Of a stretch of DNA of 7,426 nt, positions 1-5,211 are shown one piece after another. The stretch's first letter is position 1, and every line of letters begins with the position of its first letter. The notes beneath the pieces are model-generated. The model was not told where the DNA came from. It saw nothing but the letters and a program-made list of their open reading frames with translations, and made no database searches. Source of the DNA: CAYNBT01 sp964396025 (lineage in GTDB: Bacteria > Patescibacteriota > WWE3 > UBA101185 > UBA10185); assembly GCA_964396025.1 (NCBI GenBank), contig CAYNBT010000032.1, positions 1 through 7,426 of the forward strand, read 5' to 3'. A program made the position numbers and the translations under genes.

Positions 1-8
1 CAGTACAA

Positions 9-21
9 CGTCAACCTATAG
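9..21 (-). promoter_or_regulatory. Partial promoter (-35 plus CTATAGG box) of a gene beyond the left edge
   Basis: On the minus strand CTATAGG (15-21) directly precedes TTGACG (9-14). The same box-plus-hexamer occurs upstream of four other minus-strand genes here. The -10 would fall outside the window after a 17-base spacer, so this is inferred by analogy. It lies about 25 bases past the terminator of the 119-715 gene, as expected for the next module in the series. Confidence 0.55.
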
Positions 22-45
22 GGTACAAATCACTCTTCACAGCAA

Positions 46-113
46 CAAAAACGCCCTAATAGGTGGAAGTTGCATAGTCGTGTTGACTTTATGCTACTTA
101 CCTATTAGGGCGT
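46..113 (-). terminator. Intrinsic terminator of the 198-aa gene
   Basis: A perfect 14-bp stem (51-64 with 100-113, ACGCCCTAATAGGT and its complement) continues, after a 2-base bulge, into a second 10-bp stem (67-76 with 90-99, one mismatch). On the minus strand it is followed by TTTTTG. It starts six bases after the stop codon of the upstream gene. The stem is unusually long for a plain intrinsic terminator. Confidence 0.88.
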
Positions 114-118
114 TGCAA

Positions 119-715
119 CTAACTTTCAGCCATCAAGGGGTTATCTGTTGAAAAATTGTATCCCCGTAACCGAGTTAAGTTTTCAACAAATGTTCCCAGA
201 GCCGATCCAGCTGTCATTCTGCCCAGTACCCCTGACCAGTAGTAATGCTGATCGGTGGCCTCCTGACGTTCCTCCGAACCTCTTTTGAGAGTTTTGCTGT
301 GCGCGTACCAGATGTCTCGGTACAAGCGTGTCTGCAAAATTTTTCTGAGGGGAATCAGAAGTTCTGTTTCAACGTGGGCTACCGAGCTCGTACTAAACAC
401 ACCATTGTGTTTTACGTAGAGCTTGAGGGCATAATTGTCTGACAAGTAATACCCATACTGCTTACAAGTCTCGATAATTTGGTCAATCGCGACTTGGTGC
501 CCATCCTTCCACTGCAGTGCCATTGCTTTGGCTTCAGCAATGGACTCCGCGTATCCGGAATGTCCCCCAGCATAAAAGGGTTTTTTGTTCCCTCCTACGG
601 CGGACTGGTGCAGATTACACCACACCATGGTCCTAGGCATACGGAAAGCCTCAGCCTTTTGAAAAAAACGGTCATCTCTCAAGTCACTTTCCCGAACCAC
701 TTTTTTAACGTCCAT
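119..715 (-). CDS. Hypothetical protein, 198 aa
   Basis: I do not recognise this protein. The start is the ATG at 713-715, because AGGAGA (722-727) lies six bases upstream; the open frame runs 24 codons further up but has no ribosome site there. The product reads as soluble and mixed in composition: a charged N-terminus (MDVKKVVRESDLRDDRFF), a central part rich in Gly, Ala, His and Tyr (around YAGGHSGYAESIAEAKAM), then a basic C-terminal half with many Arg, Tyr and Leu. I see no signal peptide or membrane segment. The gene forms a single-gene module with its own CTATAGG-type promoter at 882-917, a long structured leader, and a strong terminator immediately after the stop. The frame and ribosome site make it a real gene; its function is unknown. 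Confidence 0.82.
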   Translation of the reverse strand: MDVKKVVRESDLRDDRFFQKAEAFRMPRTMVWCNLHQSAVGGNKKPFYAGGHSGYAESIAEAKAMALQWKDGHQVAIDQIIETCKQYGYYLSDNYALKLYVKHNGVFSTSSVAHVETELLIPLRKILQTRLYRDIWYAHSKTLKRGSEERQEATDQHYYWSGVLGRMTAGSALGTFVENLTRLRGYNFSTDNPLMAES

Positions 716-876
716 TATATTTCTCCTGTTGATTGGTTTTTGGTCGCTACTTACGCGGCGGCTTAAACGGCGTCCTGCAAACTCCATACAGGCTGCTGAA
801 TCGCCACAAAAAATTTAAGGCGGCTCAGCAACCAATACAGTTGCAAGCACTATCAAAAACAGGAAACTCAGTAACC
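716..876 (-). promoter_or_regulatory. Long structured 5' leader of the 198-aa gene
   Basis: From the predicted transcription start near 875 to the ATG the leader is about 160 nt, against roughly 35-55 nt for the similar single-gene modules here. It holds a 12-bp hairpin (794-805 with 819-830; one mismatch and one G-U) with a T-rich loop. There is no T-run after the stem, so it is not a terminator. Part of the leader (716-787) is open in frame with the downstream gene but lacks a ribosome site. A regulatory role is inferred, and I do not recognise a known riboswitch. Confidence 0.45.
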
Positions 877-881
877 CGTTC

Positions 882-917
882 ATTTTATCAAAAAAAAGCT
901 GTTTAGTCAACCTATAG
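882..917 (-). promoter_or_regulatory. Promoter of the 198-aa gene (CTATAGG, -35, -10)
   Basis: On the minus strand: CTATAGG (911-917), TTGACT (905-910), a 17-base spacer with eight T in a row, then TAAAAT (882-887). Both hexamers match the sigma-70 consensus at five of six positions, and the spacing is optimal. Confidence 0.85.
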
Positions 918-965
918 TACGTATATGTTGTTGTAAATCTGATCGTGCGTTGCTGTGATTCCCCT

Positions 966-1003
966 AAAAAAAGAAGGGCCCCTTGTTTTAACAAAAGGCC
1001 CTT
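966..1003 (-). terminator. Intrinsic terminator of the 1746-1014 operon
   Basis: The stem AAGGGCC (974-980) pairs with GGCCCTT (997-1003), with further pairing inside (CCTTGTT with AACAAaAGG). On the minus strand the stem is followed by C and seven T. It begins ten bases after the stop of the 147-aa gene. Confidence 0.92.
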
Positions 1004-1013
1004 GTGATAACAC

Positions 1014-1457
1014 CTAGGTGAAGCTCACTAACAGATACGGTACTTCCGCAAGAACATTGAGTACTTTCCTCAACGTTGGAAGCATTTCGATATCGCGCAA
1101 GGCATATTCTTCCATGTTTCCGTCAACGACAAGAAAGATTCTTCTGCCTTTGATTACAATCCCTGTGAAGATTTCTGCAAACTTGTCACGGATAGAAAAC
1201 TCGGTACACTCGAGTAGGACAATCCTCAGAAATGTCGCCTTGTCCCAAACACCCGCTGCGCTCGCTAGGGTTGTGAACAACCAGATCGTTGAATCGCAGG
1301 GATGCTCACGATCGCTTTCGCGCGTATCAGGGTGGAACTGGCCTTTCCCCGAAAGTGATACAAAACACCACTCAGGGTAGTGGGATAGTCCCATTGCAAG
1401 TTCGACCGTTCCAGATTTCAGCAGTATAGCCACATACGGTGGTTTTGAGGTGCCCAA
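1014..1457 (-). CDS. Hypothetical protein, 147 aa, TTG start
   Basis: Not recognised. The open frame extends up to 1556, but the best start is the TTG at 1455-1457: AAGGAGG (1463-1469) lies five bases upstream and directly follows the stop codon of the preceding membrane-protein gene. An ATG closer to this ribosome site is in another frame and stops after 14 codons. From the TTG the product begins MGTSKPPYVAILLKSG and looks like a compact soluble alpha/beta protein, with beta-like stretches (WCFVSLSG, RRIFLVVDG) and a helical Leu/Ala-rich part near the middle. It is second in a two-gene operon, tightly coupled to the membrane protein, so the two products may act together (inference). A strong terminator follows. 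Confidence 0.75.
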   Translation of the reverse strand: MGTSKPPYVAILLKSGTVELAMGLSHYPEWCFVSLSGKGQFHPDTRESDREHPCDSTIWLFTTLASAAGVWDKATFLRIVLLECTEFSIRDKFAEIFTGIVIKGRRIFLVVDGNMEEYALRDIEMLPTLRKVLNVLAEVPYLLVSFT

Positions 1458-1462
1458 TTCAT

Positions 1463-1470
1463 CCTCCTTA
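1463..1470 (-). promoter_or_regulatory. Ribosome binding site deciding the TTG start
   Basis: TAAGGAGG on the minus strand, adjacent to the TGA stop (1471-1473) of the upstream gene and five bases before the TTG. It is the strongest Shine-Dalgarno match in the window and moves the start of the downstream gene 33 codons inward from the longest open frame. The junction suggests translational coupling. Confidence 0.8.
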
Positions 1471-1746
1471 TCATATATCGCTTCTTGGACTAAACGCGAT
1501 GTACAGCACAACCCCAGCAAATGCCGCAGGCACGTCTGGCAAGTTGGAAGATTCAATACCTAGAAAAACAGCCATCGTTACTATTGACGCAATGCTCAGT
1601 CTTACCAGTTTGCTTTTGACAAAATAGCTTAACAAAGCATCAATCAGCAGTACCATTAGCCATGAGTTATTGAAATCTCCATGATGATAAATAAAGAAAT
1701 CTGCAAGGGAGCCATCCGGATATTTTCCACGGAGAGTGTTTTGCAC
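1471..1746 (-). CDS. Small membrane protein, about 91 aa, start uncertain
   Basis: Not recognised. The end is well supported: the TGA stop abuts the ribosome site of the next gene, the same arrangement as at 4691/4678. The C-terminal 60 residues contain three hydrophobic stretches (around MVLLIDALLSYFV, SIASIVTMAVFLGI and FAGVVLYIAF) separated by short charged loops, so this is probably a small integral membrane protein. The start is unclear. A good promoter (1771-1799) lies inside the longest open frame, which rules out starts at 1833 or 1923 for that transcript. After it the choices are GTG at 1744-1746 (given here; keeps a plausible soluble N-terminus, but no ribosome site at normal spacing) or ATG at 1654-1656 (61 aa). 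A 19-codon out-of-frame ORF ends in TAATG over that ATG. An older, longer form starting at ATG 1831-1833 cannot be excluded. Confidence 0.55.
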   Translation of the reverse strand: MQNTLRGKYPDGSLADFFIYHHGDFNNSWLMVLLIDALLSYFVKSKLVRLSIASIVTMAVFLGIESSNLPDVPAAFAGVVLYIAFSPRSDI

Positions 1747-1770
1747 CTTTCTGTCGATGTTTTTGTGTGT

Positions 1771-1799
1771 ATTGTAGCGTAAAAGAGGGAAGAGGTCAA
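1771..1799 (-). promoter_or_regulatory. Promoter of the 1746-1014 operon
   Basis: On the minus strand TTGACC (1794-1799), a 17-base spacer, then TACAAT (1771-1776). Each hexamer matches the consensus at five of six positions and the spacing equals that of the other modules. Upstream reads CATAGTA, only loosely like the CTATAGG box elsewhere. The predicted start is near 1764. Confidence 0.65.
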
Positions 1800-1837
1800 T
1801 ACTATGAGTTATATAATTCGTCGTTAGGTACATACAC

Positions 1838-1866
1838 TCGATACTATATGTAAGTTCTAGTATAAT
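1838..1866 (+). promoter_or_regulatory. Promoter of the MNT gene, leaderless type
   Basis: A perfect TATAAT (1861-1866) with a weak -35 (TCGATA, 1838-1843) at 17 bases. Only GCCCAC separates the -10 from the ATG at 1873, so transcription should begin at or next to the start codon. No ribosome site is present. Confidence 0.75.
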
Positions 1867-1872
1867 GCCCAC

Positions 1873-2160
1873 ATGCAGGAATTGTTTGAGTCTCAAAAAT
1901 TTAAGAATATTTGCACAGGACAAGGTATTTCATACCTTGGATTGTTTGGTTCTTTTGCACGTGGGGATAGCAAAGAAACTAGTGATATAGACCTTTTGGT
2001 TGAGTTTAATAGACCAACGGGTTATTTTGGCCTGCTTAGGGCCCAGCGTGAGCTGAGTGGATTTTTGGGTAGAGAGGTCGATTTAGTTACCAAAGGTGCA
2101 TTAAGCAAGCGCATCTTTCCTTATGTGAGGCAAGATTTAAAAACTGTTTATGGCGCATAA
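1873..2160 (+). CDS. Minimal nucleotidyltransferase (MNT domain), antitoxin-type
   Basis: A 95-aa MNT-family protein of the DNA polymerase beta superfamily. Residues 26-40 carry the signature G-S-x10-D-x-D: GSFARG at 26-31, Asp38 and Asp40, with a third acidic residue at Asp70 (REVDLV), the usual metal-binding triad. Length and start fit the family. Such proteins (MntA) are normally paired with a HEPN ribonuclease (HepT) and neutralise it by transferring AMP from ATP to a tyrosine near the HEPN active site. Here a reading frame overlaps the gene's last 11 bases, exactly where a HepT gene would be, but it is a remnant, so the antitoxin looks orphaned. The catalytic residues are intact, so it may still be active on another target (inference). 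The mRNA is predicted leaderless. It is one of only two plus-strand genes in the window apart from the remnant. Confidence 0.92.
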   Translation: MQELFESQKFKNICTGQGISYLGLFGSFARGDSKETSDIDLLVEFNRPTGYFGLLRAQRELSGFLGREVDLVTKGALSKRIFPYVRQDLKTVYGA

Positions 2161-2269
2161 AGAAAACAAGATATATTTGAGTGTTGAACATAAAACCGTA
2201 TGGGATACGGTGATCGAAGATTTACCTTTACTAAAGAAACAGATAGAACTGATCCTAAAAGAGTACTAG
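2150..2269 (+). pseudogene. Internally deleted HEPN (HepT-like) toxin remnant, 39 aa
   Basis: The ATG at 2150-2152 overlaps the end of the MNT gene in the +1 frame, a typical MNT-HEPN junction. The first ten residues (MAHKENKIYL) look like a HepT N-terminus, and the remaining 29 (containing VWDTVIEDLPLLKKQIELI) look like the HepT C-terminal helix, usually close to VWxxVxxDLPxLKxQI. Between them roughly 70-80 residues are missing compared with a usual length of about 110-120. The missing part includes the helical core and the catalytic R-x4-6-H motif. The reading frame is kept across the junction and ends in TAG. The simplest reading is an in-frame internal deletion that removed toxicity. The fragment might still be translated as a short peptide. 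The family comparison is from memory, not a search. Confidence 0.8.
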
Positions 2270-2281
2270 ATTACTAATCTA
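2267..2281. repeat. Short AT-rich dyad between convergent genes
   Basis: TAGATT (2267-2272) and AATCTA (2276-2281) form a 6-bp hairpin with a 3-base loop, starting on the stop codon of the HEPN remnant and lying just before the end of the convergent VOC gene. There is no clear T-run on either strand, so it is a weak terminator at best. Confidence 0.3.
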
Positions 2282-2295
2282 ATAGCTGTGAAATT

Positions 2296-2652
2296 TTAGT
2301 GCCCCTCTCCCATCTCAAAAATCTGTAAATAATTTCCGTCAGGATCTTTAAAAGTAGCAAACCAGCCTCCCCATTCTTCTTGTGCTGGTTCCTTTATGAA
2401 TTCAACACCCTTTTCTTTTAGTTCTGCATAAGTTTCTTGAATATCATCTACATTGAGAGTAGGCATGATTCTAAACGGCTCCAAGGTTTGGGCTGCTGCT
2501 TGGTTATGTCTGTCAAAGTAAATCTCAAAACCTCCGAGTATGTGTCCGCCAACTTCGTTTGTAGTGGCTCCTAAGACTTCTTTGTAAAATTTGGACATTG
2601 CTTGGTCGTTGTCTTTAGTAGCAATTATGAGCGTTTGAGATTTTATGTTCAT
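2296..2652 (-). CDS. VOC (glyoxalase/bleomycin-resistance-like) family protein
   Basis: A 118-aa single-module member of the vicinal oxygen chelate superfamily, the usual length. Visible landmarks are the N-terminal strand-helix unit ending in FYKEVLG (22-28), the strand GGFEIYFD (40-47), the second repeat starting at PTLNVDDIQETYAELKEKGV (64-83), and the C-terminal FKDPDGNYLQIFE (101-113) with Glu113 at the usual last metal-ligand position. Many members act on glyoxal adducts or antibiotics, but the substrate cannot be read from the sequence, and the first metal-ligand position is not obvious here. It stands alone on the minus strand, convergent with the MNT locus. Its promoter places transcription start on the ATG, so the mRNA should be leaderless. 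Its codons favour A/T endings more than those of the neighbouring module genes. Confidence 0.93.
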   Translation of the reverse strand: MNIKSQTLIIATKDNDQAMSKFYKEVLGATTNEVGGHILGGFEIYFDRHNQAAAQTLEPFRIMPTLNVDDIQETYAELKEKGVEFIKEPAQEEWGGWFATFKDPDGNYLQIFEMGEGH

Positions 2653-2658
2653 AATGAA

Positions 2659-2687
2659 ACTTTACTAAATCGCGTTTTTTAAGTCAA
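2659..2687 (-). promoter_or_regulatory. Promoter of the VOC gene, leaderless type
   Basis: On the minus strand TTGACT (2682-2687), a 17-base spacer, TAAAGT (2659-2664), then TTCATT and the ATG at 2652. The six-base gap puts the transcription start at the initiation codon. There is no ribosome site and no CTATAGG box upstream. Confidence 0.8.
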
Positions 2688-2701
2688 AGTAATACAGATA
2701 T

Positions 2702-2738
2702 AAAAAAGGCGATCTTTGCGTGTAGCATTGATCGCCTT
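2702..2738 (-). terminator. Intrinsic terminator of the 217-aa gene
   Basis: AAGGCGATC (2706-2714) pairs perfectly with GATCGCCTT (2730-2738) around a 15-base loop. On the minus strand a run of six T follows. It lies 16 bases after the stop codon and just upstream of the next gene's promoter. Confidence 0.93.
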
Positions 2739-2753
2739 GAGGCAAGATTAGTA

Positions 2754-3407
2754 TCAGGTTGCAATAGCAATATCTTCGTCAAAATACCAGAGCTTCCAGT
2801 ATTTGCCGTTCTTATCCTGAATCAGCACAGTTGATTTAGTTGGATCCGGTGGTATAGAACCATGGGTTCCACGCACGGGTCCGTACATTTTGCCTTGAAA
2901 TGTTACATAGACAAAATCCGATATGCCAGACACGAACTGCTTTACGGTTTCAGCTTGCGCGTACTTGAAATCATCTGGTGTATCGCCGGTAGCATTGGCC
3001 ACGCGCGTTTCTTCAAACCTCATTACTGCATTAAACAAGTCAATTATGGAGGGTTTAGGTCGTAGGAATGTTATTTCCATTCCAAGTACCTCCCCGCAGA
3101 ATTTCAAGAACTCAAGTTGATCTTCTTCTGGTTGGTTGTCTTCTCGAACACGAAAAGTTGCGACAAGGGCTACCTTGCTAGCTACTTCTTCCTTACTTAC
3201 GTAGTTAGTAGCCATCTGTAGCAGTTCAGCAGCCTTTTCTGGCATCTTAGCAGCATAGAGTAAGTCGTAAACTGCTGCCACAAGTAATCTAACAAACTTT
3301 TTTTCGTCACCATTTGCACGAAATGCATTTACAAGTAGATTAGTTTCTGTAGACATTAAACTTACTTGCTCGTCGGGATTGGGGTACATTGCCCAAGCTC
3401 TTCCCAT
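2754..3407 (-). CDS. Hypothetical protein, 217 aa
   Basis: Not recognised. The start ATG (3405-3407) is fixed by AAAGGAGA at 3415-3422. The first half looks alpha-helical, with repeated hydrophobic/Ala spacing (around VRLLVAAVYDLLYAAKMPEK and AAELLQMATNYVSKEEVASK), suggestive of a helical bundle. The last 60 residues look beta-rich, with Gly/Pro turns (VYVTFQGKMYGPVRGTHG and VLIQDKNGKYWKLWYFDED). A two-domain architecture is therefore likely. There is no signal peptide or membrane span. It is a single-gene module with its own promoter (3470-3498) and terminator (2702-2738). Function unknown; the clean ribosome site, length and terminator make it a confident gene. Confidence 0.88.
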   Translation of the reverse strand: MGRAWAMYPNPDEQVSLMSTETNLLVNAFRANGDEKKFVRLLVAAVYDLLYAAKMPEKAAELLQMATNYVSKEEVASKVALVATFRVREDNQPEEDQLEFLKFCGEVLGMEITFLRPKPSIIDLFNAVMRFEETRVANATGDTPDDFKYAQAETVKQFVSGISDFVYVTFQGKMYGPVRGTHGSIPPDPTKSTVLIQDKNGKYWKLWYFDEDIAIAT

Positions 3408-3469
3408 GTCTCACTCTCCTTTGATTACGGTAAACAGTGCATTTAGGCTTTATGCAAAGTAATCTGTGG

Positions 3470-3498
3470 ATTCTAGCATACTATGGGCGTGACTGCAC
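3470..3498 (-). promoter_or_regulatory. Promoter of the 217-aa gene, extended -10 type
   Basis: On the minus strand TGCTAGAAT is an extended -10 (TAGAAT at 3470-3475 with TGC before it). The -35 position 17 bases upstream holds only a weak GTGCAG (3493-3498). It lacks the CTATAGG box of the other modules. The predicted start is near 3463, giving a leader of about 55 nt. Confidence 0.65.
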
Positions 3499-3509
3499 TT
3501 GTACAGTGC
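3495..3509. promoter_or_regulatory. Possible operator: perfect inverted repeat over the -35
   Basis: GCACT (3495-3499) and AGTGC (3505-3509) flank TGTAC, making a 15-base near-palindrome that covers the -35 position of the 217-aa gene's promoter. TGTAC also occurs just upstream of CTATAGG in two other promoters here. A protein-binding site is inferred only from symmetry and position. Confidence 0.4.
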
Positions 3510-3521
3510 GCTTGTTACAGC

Positions 3522-3569
3522 AAAATAAAAGCGGTATCTGTTAGCGTTTGTTAACGACTTGGATACCGC
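3522..3569 (-). terminator. Intrinsic terminator of the 5134-3585 operon
   Basis: GCGGTATC (3531-3538) pairs with GATACCGC (3562-3569), with an inner GTTA/TAAC pairing (3540-3543 with 3552-3555). On the minus strand TTTTATTTT follows. It ends the three-gene operon 16 bases after the stop of its last gene. Confidence 0.9.
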
Positions 3570-3584
3570 CTTGCTCACACAAGA

Positions 3585-4337
3585 TTACTCTACGTTTTCG
3601 TAACGACCCTCAACATATGGAGGAGAGCAGACCTCACTAAACACGAGTTCATAATCTTTATCTGCTTTCCACTGCATCTTTTCACCTACTTTTACTTCTA
3701 CAGTAAGTCCGTGATAATTGTATCCCACGGGATACGTTCTGATTTCCCCATCTAGACCGTGTACGATGAGCTTGCCCTTGCCGGACACATATCCTTCAAT
3801 GGTTCTTGTGCCACTCAAGACTACTTGCAAGGGTGTTTCGTACCCGGGTTCAATGGTGATGATTGCCAGGTCGTTGCTTGAATCTACCACAAAGGTATAA
3901 CTGTCGCATTTAACACCTGCAGCAATGACGTCAATGGTTTCAACATACTCAACCTCAAGCATTATTCCGTCTAAGACGAATGTAGTTAAGGCCGGTTTGC
4001 GTAATGTTTTTCCAGTGCTGTCCAAATCTCCAATGAACACTTCAACTTCAATCATACCAAAGAAAGCTTGCCATATAACTTCGGCTATAGCAGAAGTAGC
4101 TGCTTTTCGTTCTCGCGCCGGCTTTCCAACAAACATACCGCTGTCGAGTTCACAGTAGATGGTGTTGTCTTGGCCTTCATCTGGATCGCCGATACGGTCC
4201 TGTGGGAAGAATGGCCGGATTGTACTAGGCTCGATACCAACAGCAGCGGCTAGCTTAGCAATGATGTCTGCACGAATTTTTCGTTGTAAATCCAGTGGTG
4301 TTGCATCAGGTAAACCAAAAACTTTTGGGAATGGCAT
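3585..4337 (-). CDS. Tautomerase-like plus cupin-like two-domain protein, 250 aa
   Basis: The start ATG (4335-4337) has AAAGGAG at 4344-4350. Residues about 14-108 have a helix-strand order resembling tautomerase-superfamily proteins: DLQRKIRADIIAKLAAAVGI, then IRPFFPQDRI, a strand with IYCEL, the helix RERKAATSAIAEVIWQAF, and the strand IEVEVFIGDLD. There is no Pro directly after Met1, so the classical Pro1 tautomerase chemistry is not supported. Residues about 165-250 look like a cupin-type beta barrel (TPLQVVLSGTRTIEGYVSGK through MQWKADKDYELVFSEVCSPP). Both assignments rest on remembered family resemblance and are moderate at best. It is third in an operon after a membrane protein and an SH3-like protein. 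An intrinsic terminator lies between it and the second gene with no room for a separate promoter, so it is probably expressed by read-through at a lower level. Confidence 0.85.
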   Translation of the reverse strand: MPFPKVFGLPDATPLDLQRKIRADIIAKLAAAVGIEPSTIRPFFPQDRIGDPDEGQDNTIYCELDSGMFVGKPARERKAATSAIAEVIWQAFFGMIEVEVFIGDLDSTGKTLRKPALTTFVLDGIMLEVEYVETIDVIAAGVKCDSYTFVVDSSNDLAIITIEPGYETPLQVVLSGTRTIEGYVSGKGKLIVHGLDGEIRTYPVGYNYHGLTVEVKVGEKMQWKADKDYELVFSEVCSPPYVEGRYENVE

Positions 4338-4358
4338 GTTCTGCTCCTTTTTCAGCTT

Positions 4359-4392
4359 AAAAAAGCCCCAAATGTTTTTTACAAGGGGCTTT
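4359..4392 (-). terminator. Intra-operon intrinsic terminator (attenuator-like)
   Basis: AAAGCCCC (4362-4369) pairs with GGGGCTTT (4385-4392) around a 15-base loop. On the minus strand TTTTTTAAG follows. It begins ten bases after the stop of the 91-aa gene and ends about ten bases before the ribosome site of the next gene. I find no promoter between them, so it should reduce, not abolish, transcription of the third gene. Confidence 0.85.
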
Positions 4393-4402
4393 AAGAAACT
4401 TA

Positions 4403-4678
4403 TTAATCAACCTTTTTCAGATTCCACCCATTCGGCTGGAAATTTGGCATGTAATGATGTCCCACGATTTGTTTTGTACCATCGCCAAGCACGGGTGCTT
4501 CATCCCATTCCACCATGATGTACCAATGCTCACGGTCTACTTCTTTAACAGTCCCCAGTGCTCCTGCTTTCAGTGACATGTTCTGAAGTGGATAAATCAT
4601 GTGCGTCCATACGCCGTCTTTAGTGAGCCGAACCCGATCACCTACGTTTACATTGTGTATCGTAAGTTGCTCGTCCAT
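4403..4678 (-). CDS. Small SH3/KOW-like beta-barrel protein, 91 aa
   Basis: Residues 12-56 fit a small SH3-like barrel of the kind seen in KOW-type modules: VGDRVRLTKDG, a loop, then LKAGALGTVKEVDREHWYI and MVEWDEAP, that is, strand, Gly-rich turn, strand with the VxWD pattern. The remainder is hydrophilic and rich in His, Asn and Trp. Such barrels bind nucleic acid, peptides or other proteins, and the partner cannot be read from the sequence. The start at 4676-4678 has AAAGGAGA at 4685-4692, which overlaps the TAA stop of the upstream membrane-protein gene, so the two are translationally coupled. It is second in the three-gene operon. Confidence 0.85.
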   Translation of the reverse strand: MDEQLTIHNVNVGDRVRLTKDGVWTHMIYPLQNMSLKAGALGTVKEVDREHWYIMVEWDEAPVLGDGTKQIVGHHYMPNFQPNGWNLKKVD

Positions 4679-4690
4679 GTACTGTCTCCT

Positions 4691-5134
4691 TTAACGTAAC
4701 ATCTGTTTAATTCCATCAAACAGCGCGTCAACGAACTTTTCGAGAGACTTGTTAATCTCAATGCATTTAGCGATATGAGCTTTGGCTTCCGCTTCCGTCA
4801 TCTCAAAGAACTCGGACATACCACCCTCCAAGGCTGTATGAACCTTTAGATCTGTGATGGCCTCATAAAGCTCATTTGTTGGCATGTTCCACAGTTTGGC
4901 TTGTGATCGAATTCCCAGTCCTATTACTAGAACGCCATACAAATGCACTGCCTGGAATGCGCCCACCATGAGCAAATATGTCCACTTCCAGATGCTCAAA
5001 AAGCTCGCCTCGCGGGAAGCAATTACAGCAACAAAGAACATTACCAGAAGCGAGAAAAACAAACTCAACGGAATACTCTGCAGCACTTCTTTTACTGCAA
5101 CCGAAGCCCATTGCTTGAATAGCCGATTCCACAT
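4691..5134 (-). CDS. Membrane protein with two predicted spans, 147 aa
   Basis: Not recognised as a named family. The start ATG (5132-5134) has AAAGGAG at 5142-5148. Residues about 20-40 (IPLSLFFSLLVMFFVAVIAS) and 50-76 (KWTYLLMVGAFQAVHLYGVL and onward to GLGI) are two likely transmembrane helices with a short loop containing Arg and Glu. A basic N-terminus precedes them. The last 65 residues are a charged, probably cytoplasmic helical tail (around MTEAEAKAHIAKCIEINKSL). It is first in a three-gene operon driven by the promoter at 5176-5211 with a leader of about 35 nt, and its stop codon overlaps the ribosome site of the next gene. It could anchor the soluble SH3-like and cupin-like partners at the membrane (inference only). 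Confidence 0.88.
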   Translation of the reverse strand: MWNRLFKQWASVAVKEVLQSIPLSLFFSLLVMFFVAVIASREASFLSIWKWTYLLMVGAFQAVHLYGVLVIGLGIRSQAKLWNMPTNELYEAITDLKVHTALEGGMSEFFEMTEAEAKAHIAKCIEINKSLEKFVDALFDGIKQMLR

Positions 5135-5175
5135 GATCTGACTCCTTTAAGTAAGATAACTGTTAATCTGCGGAT

Positions 5176-5211
5176 ATATTAACATAAACCGGTAAAATCA
5201 CAAACCTATAG
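5176..5211 (-). promoter_or_regulatory. Promoter of the 5134-3585 operon
   Basis: On the minus strand CTATAGG (5205-5211), a weak -35 TTTGTG (5199-5204), a 17-base spacer, then TAATAT (5176-5181). TGTAC lies just upstream of the box. The predicted start is near 5169. The weak -35 beside an intact box suggests that the box itself contributes. Confidence 0.75.

Noticed and set aside
51..113. Long imperfect hairpins between small genes, as in an integron cassette array (attC sites)
   Set aside because: The hairpins are followed by T-runs in the direction of transcription and lack the R''/R' core sites with GTT and AAC ends. Each gene also has its own promoter. They are terminators.
245..766. 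Plus-strand open frames at 245-442 and 479-766
   Set aside because: They are antisense to the well-supported 119-715 gene and have no ribosome site or promoter of the local type.
716..787. N-terminal extension of the 198-aa protein from the ATG at 785-787
   Set aside because: No ribosome site before it, whereas the ATG at 713-715 has AGGAGA six bases upstream. The extension is basic and low in sense (many Arg, Ser).
815..883. A 22-codon minus-strand ORF with a hydrophobic product (starts MNGLLSFLFLIVLATVLVAE)
   Set aside because: Its ATG overlaps the -10 of the 882-917 promoter, so it lies upstream of the predicted transcript start, and it has no ribosome site.
1458..1556. N-terminal extension of the 147-aa protein from a TTG at 1554-1556
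   Set aside because: No ribosome site there, and it overlaps the preceding membrane-protein gene. The TTG at 1455-1457 has AAGGAGG at ideal spacing.
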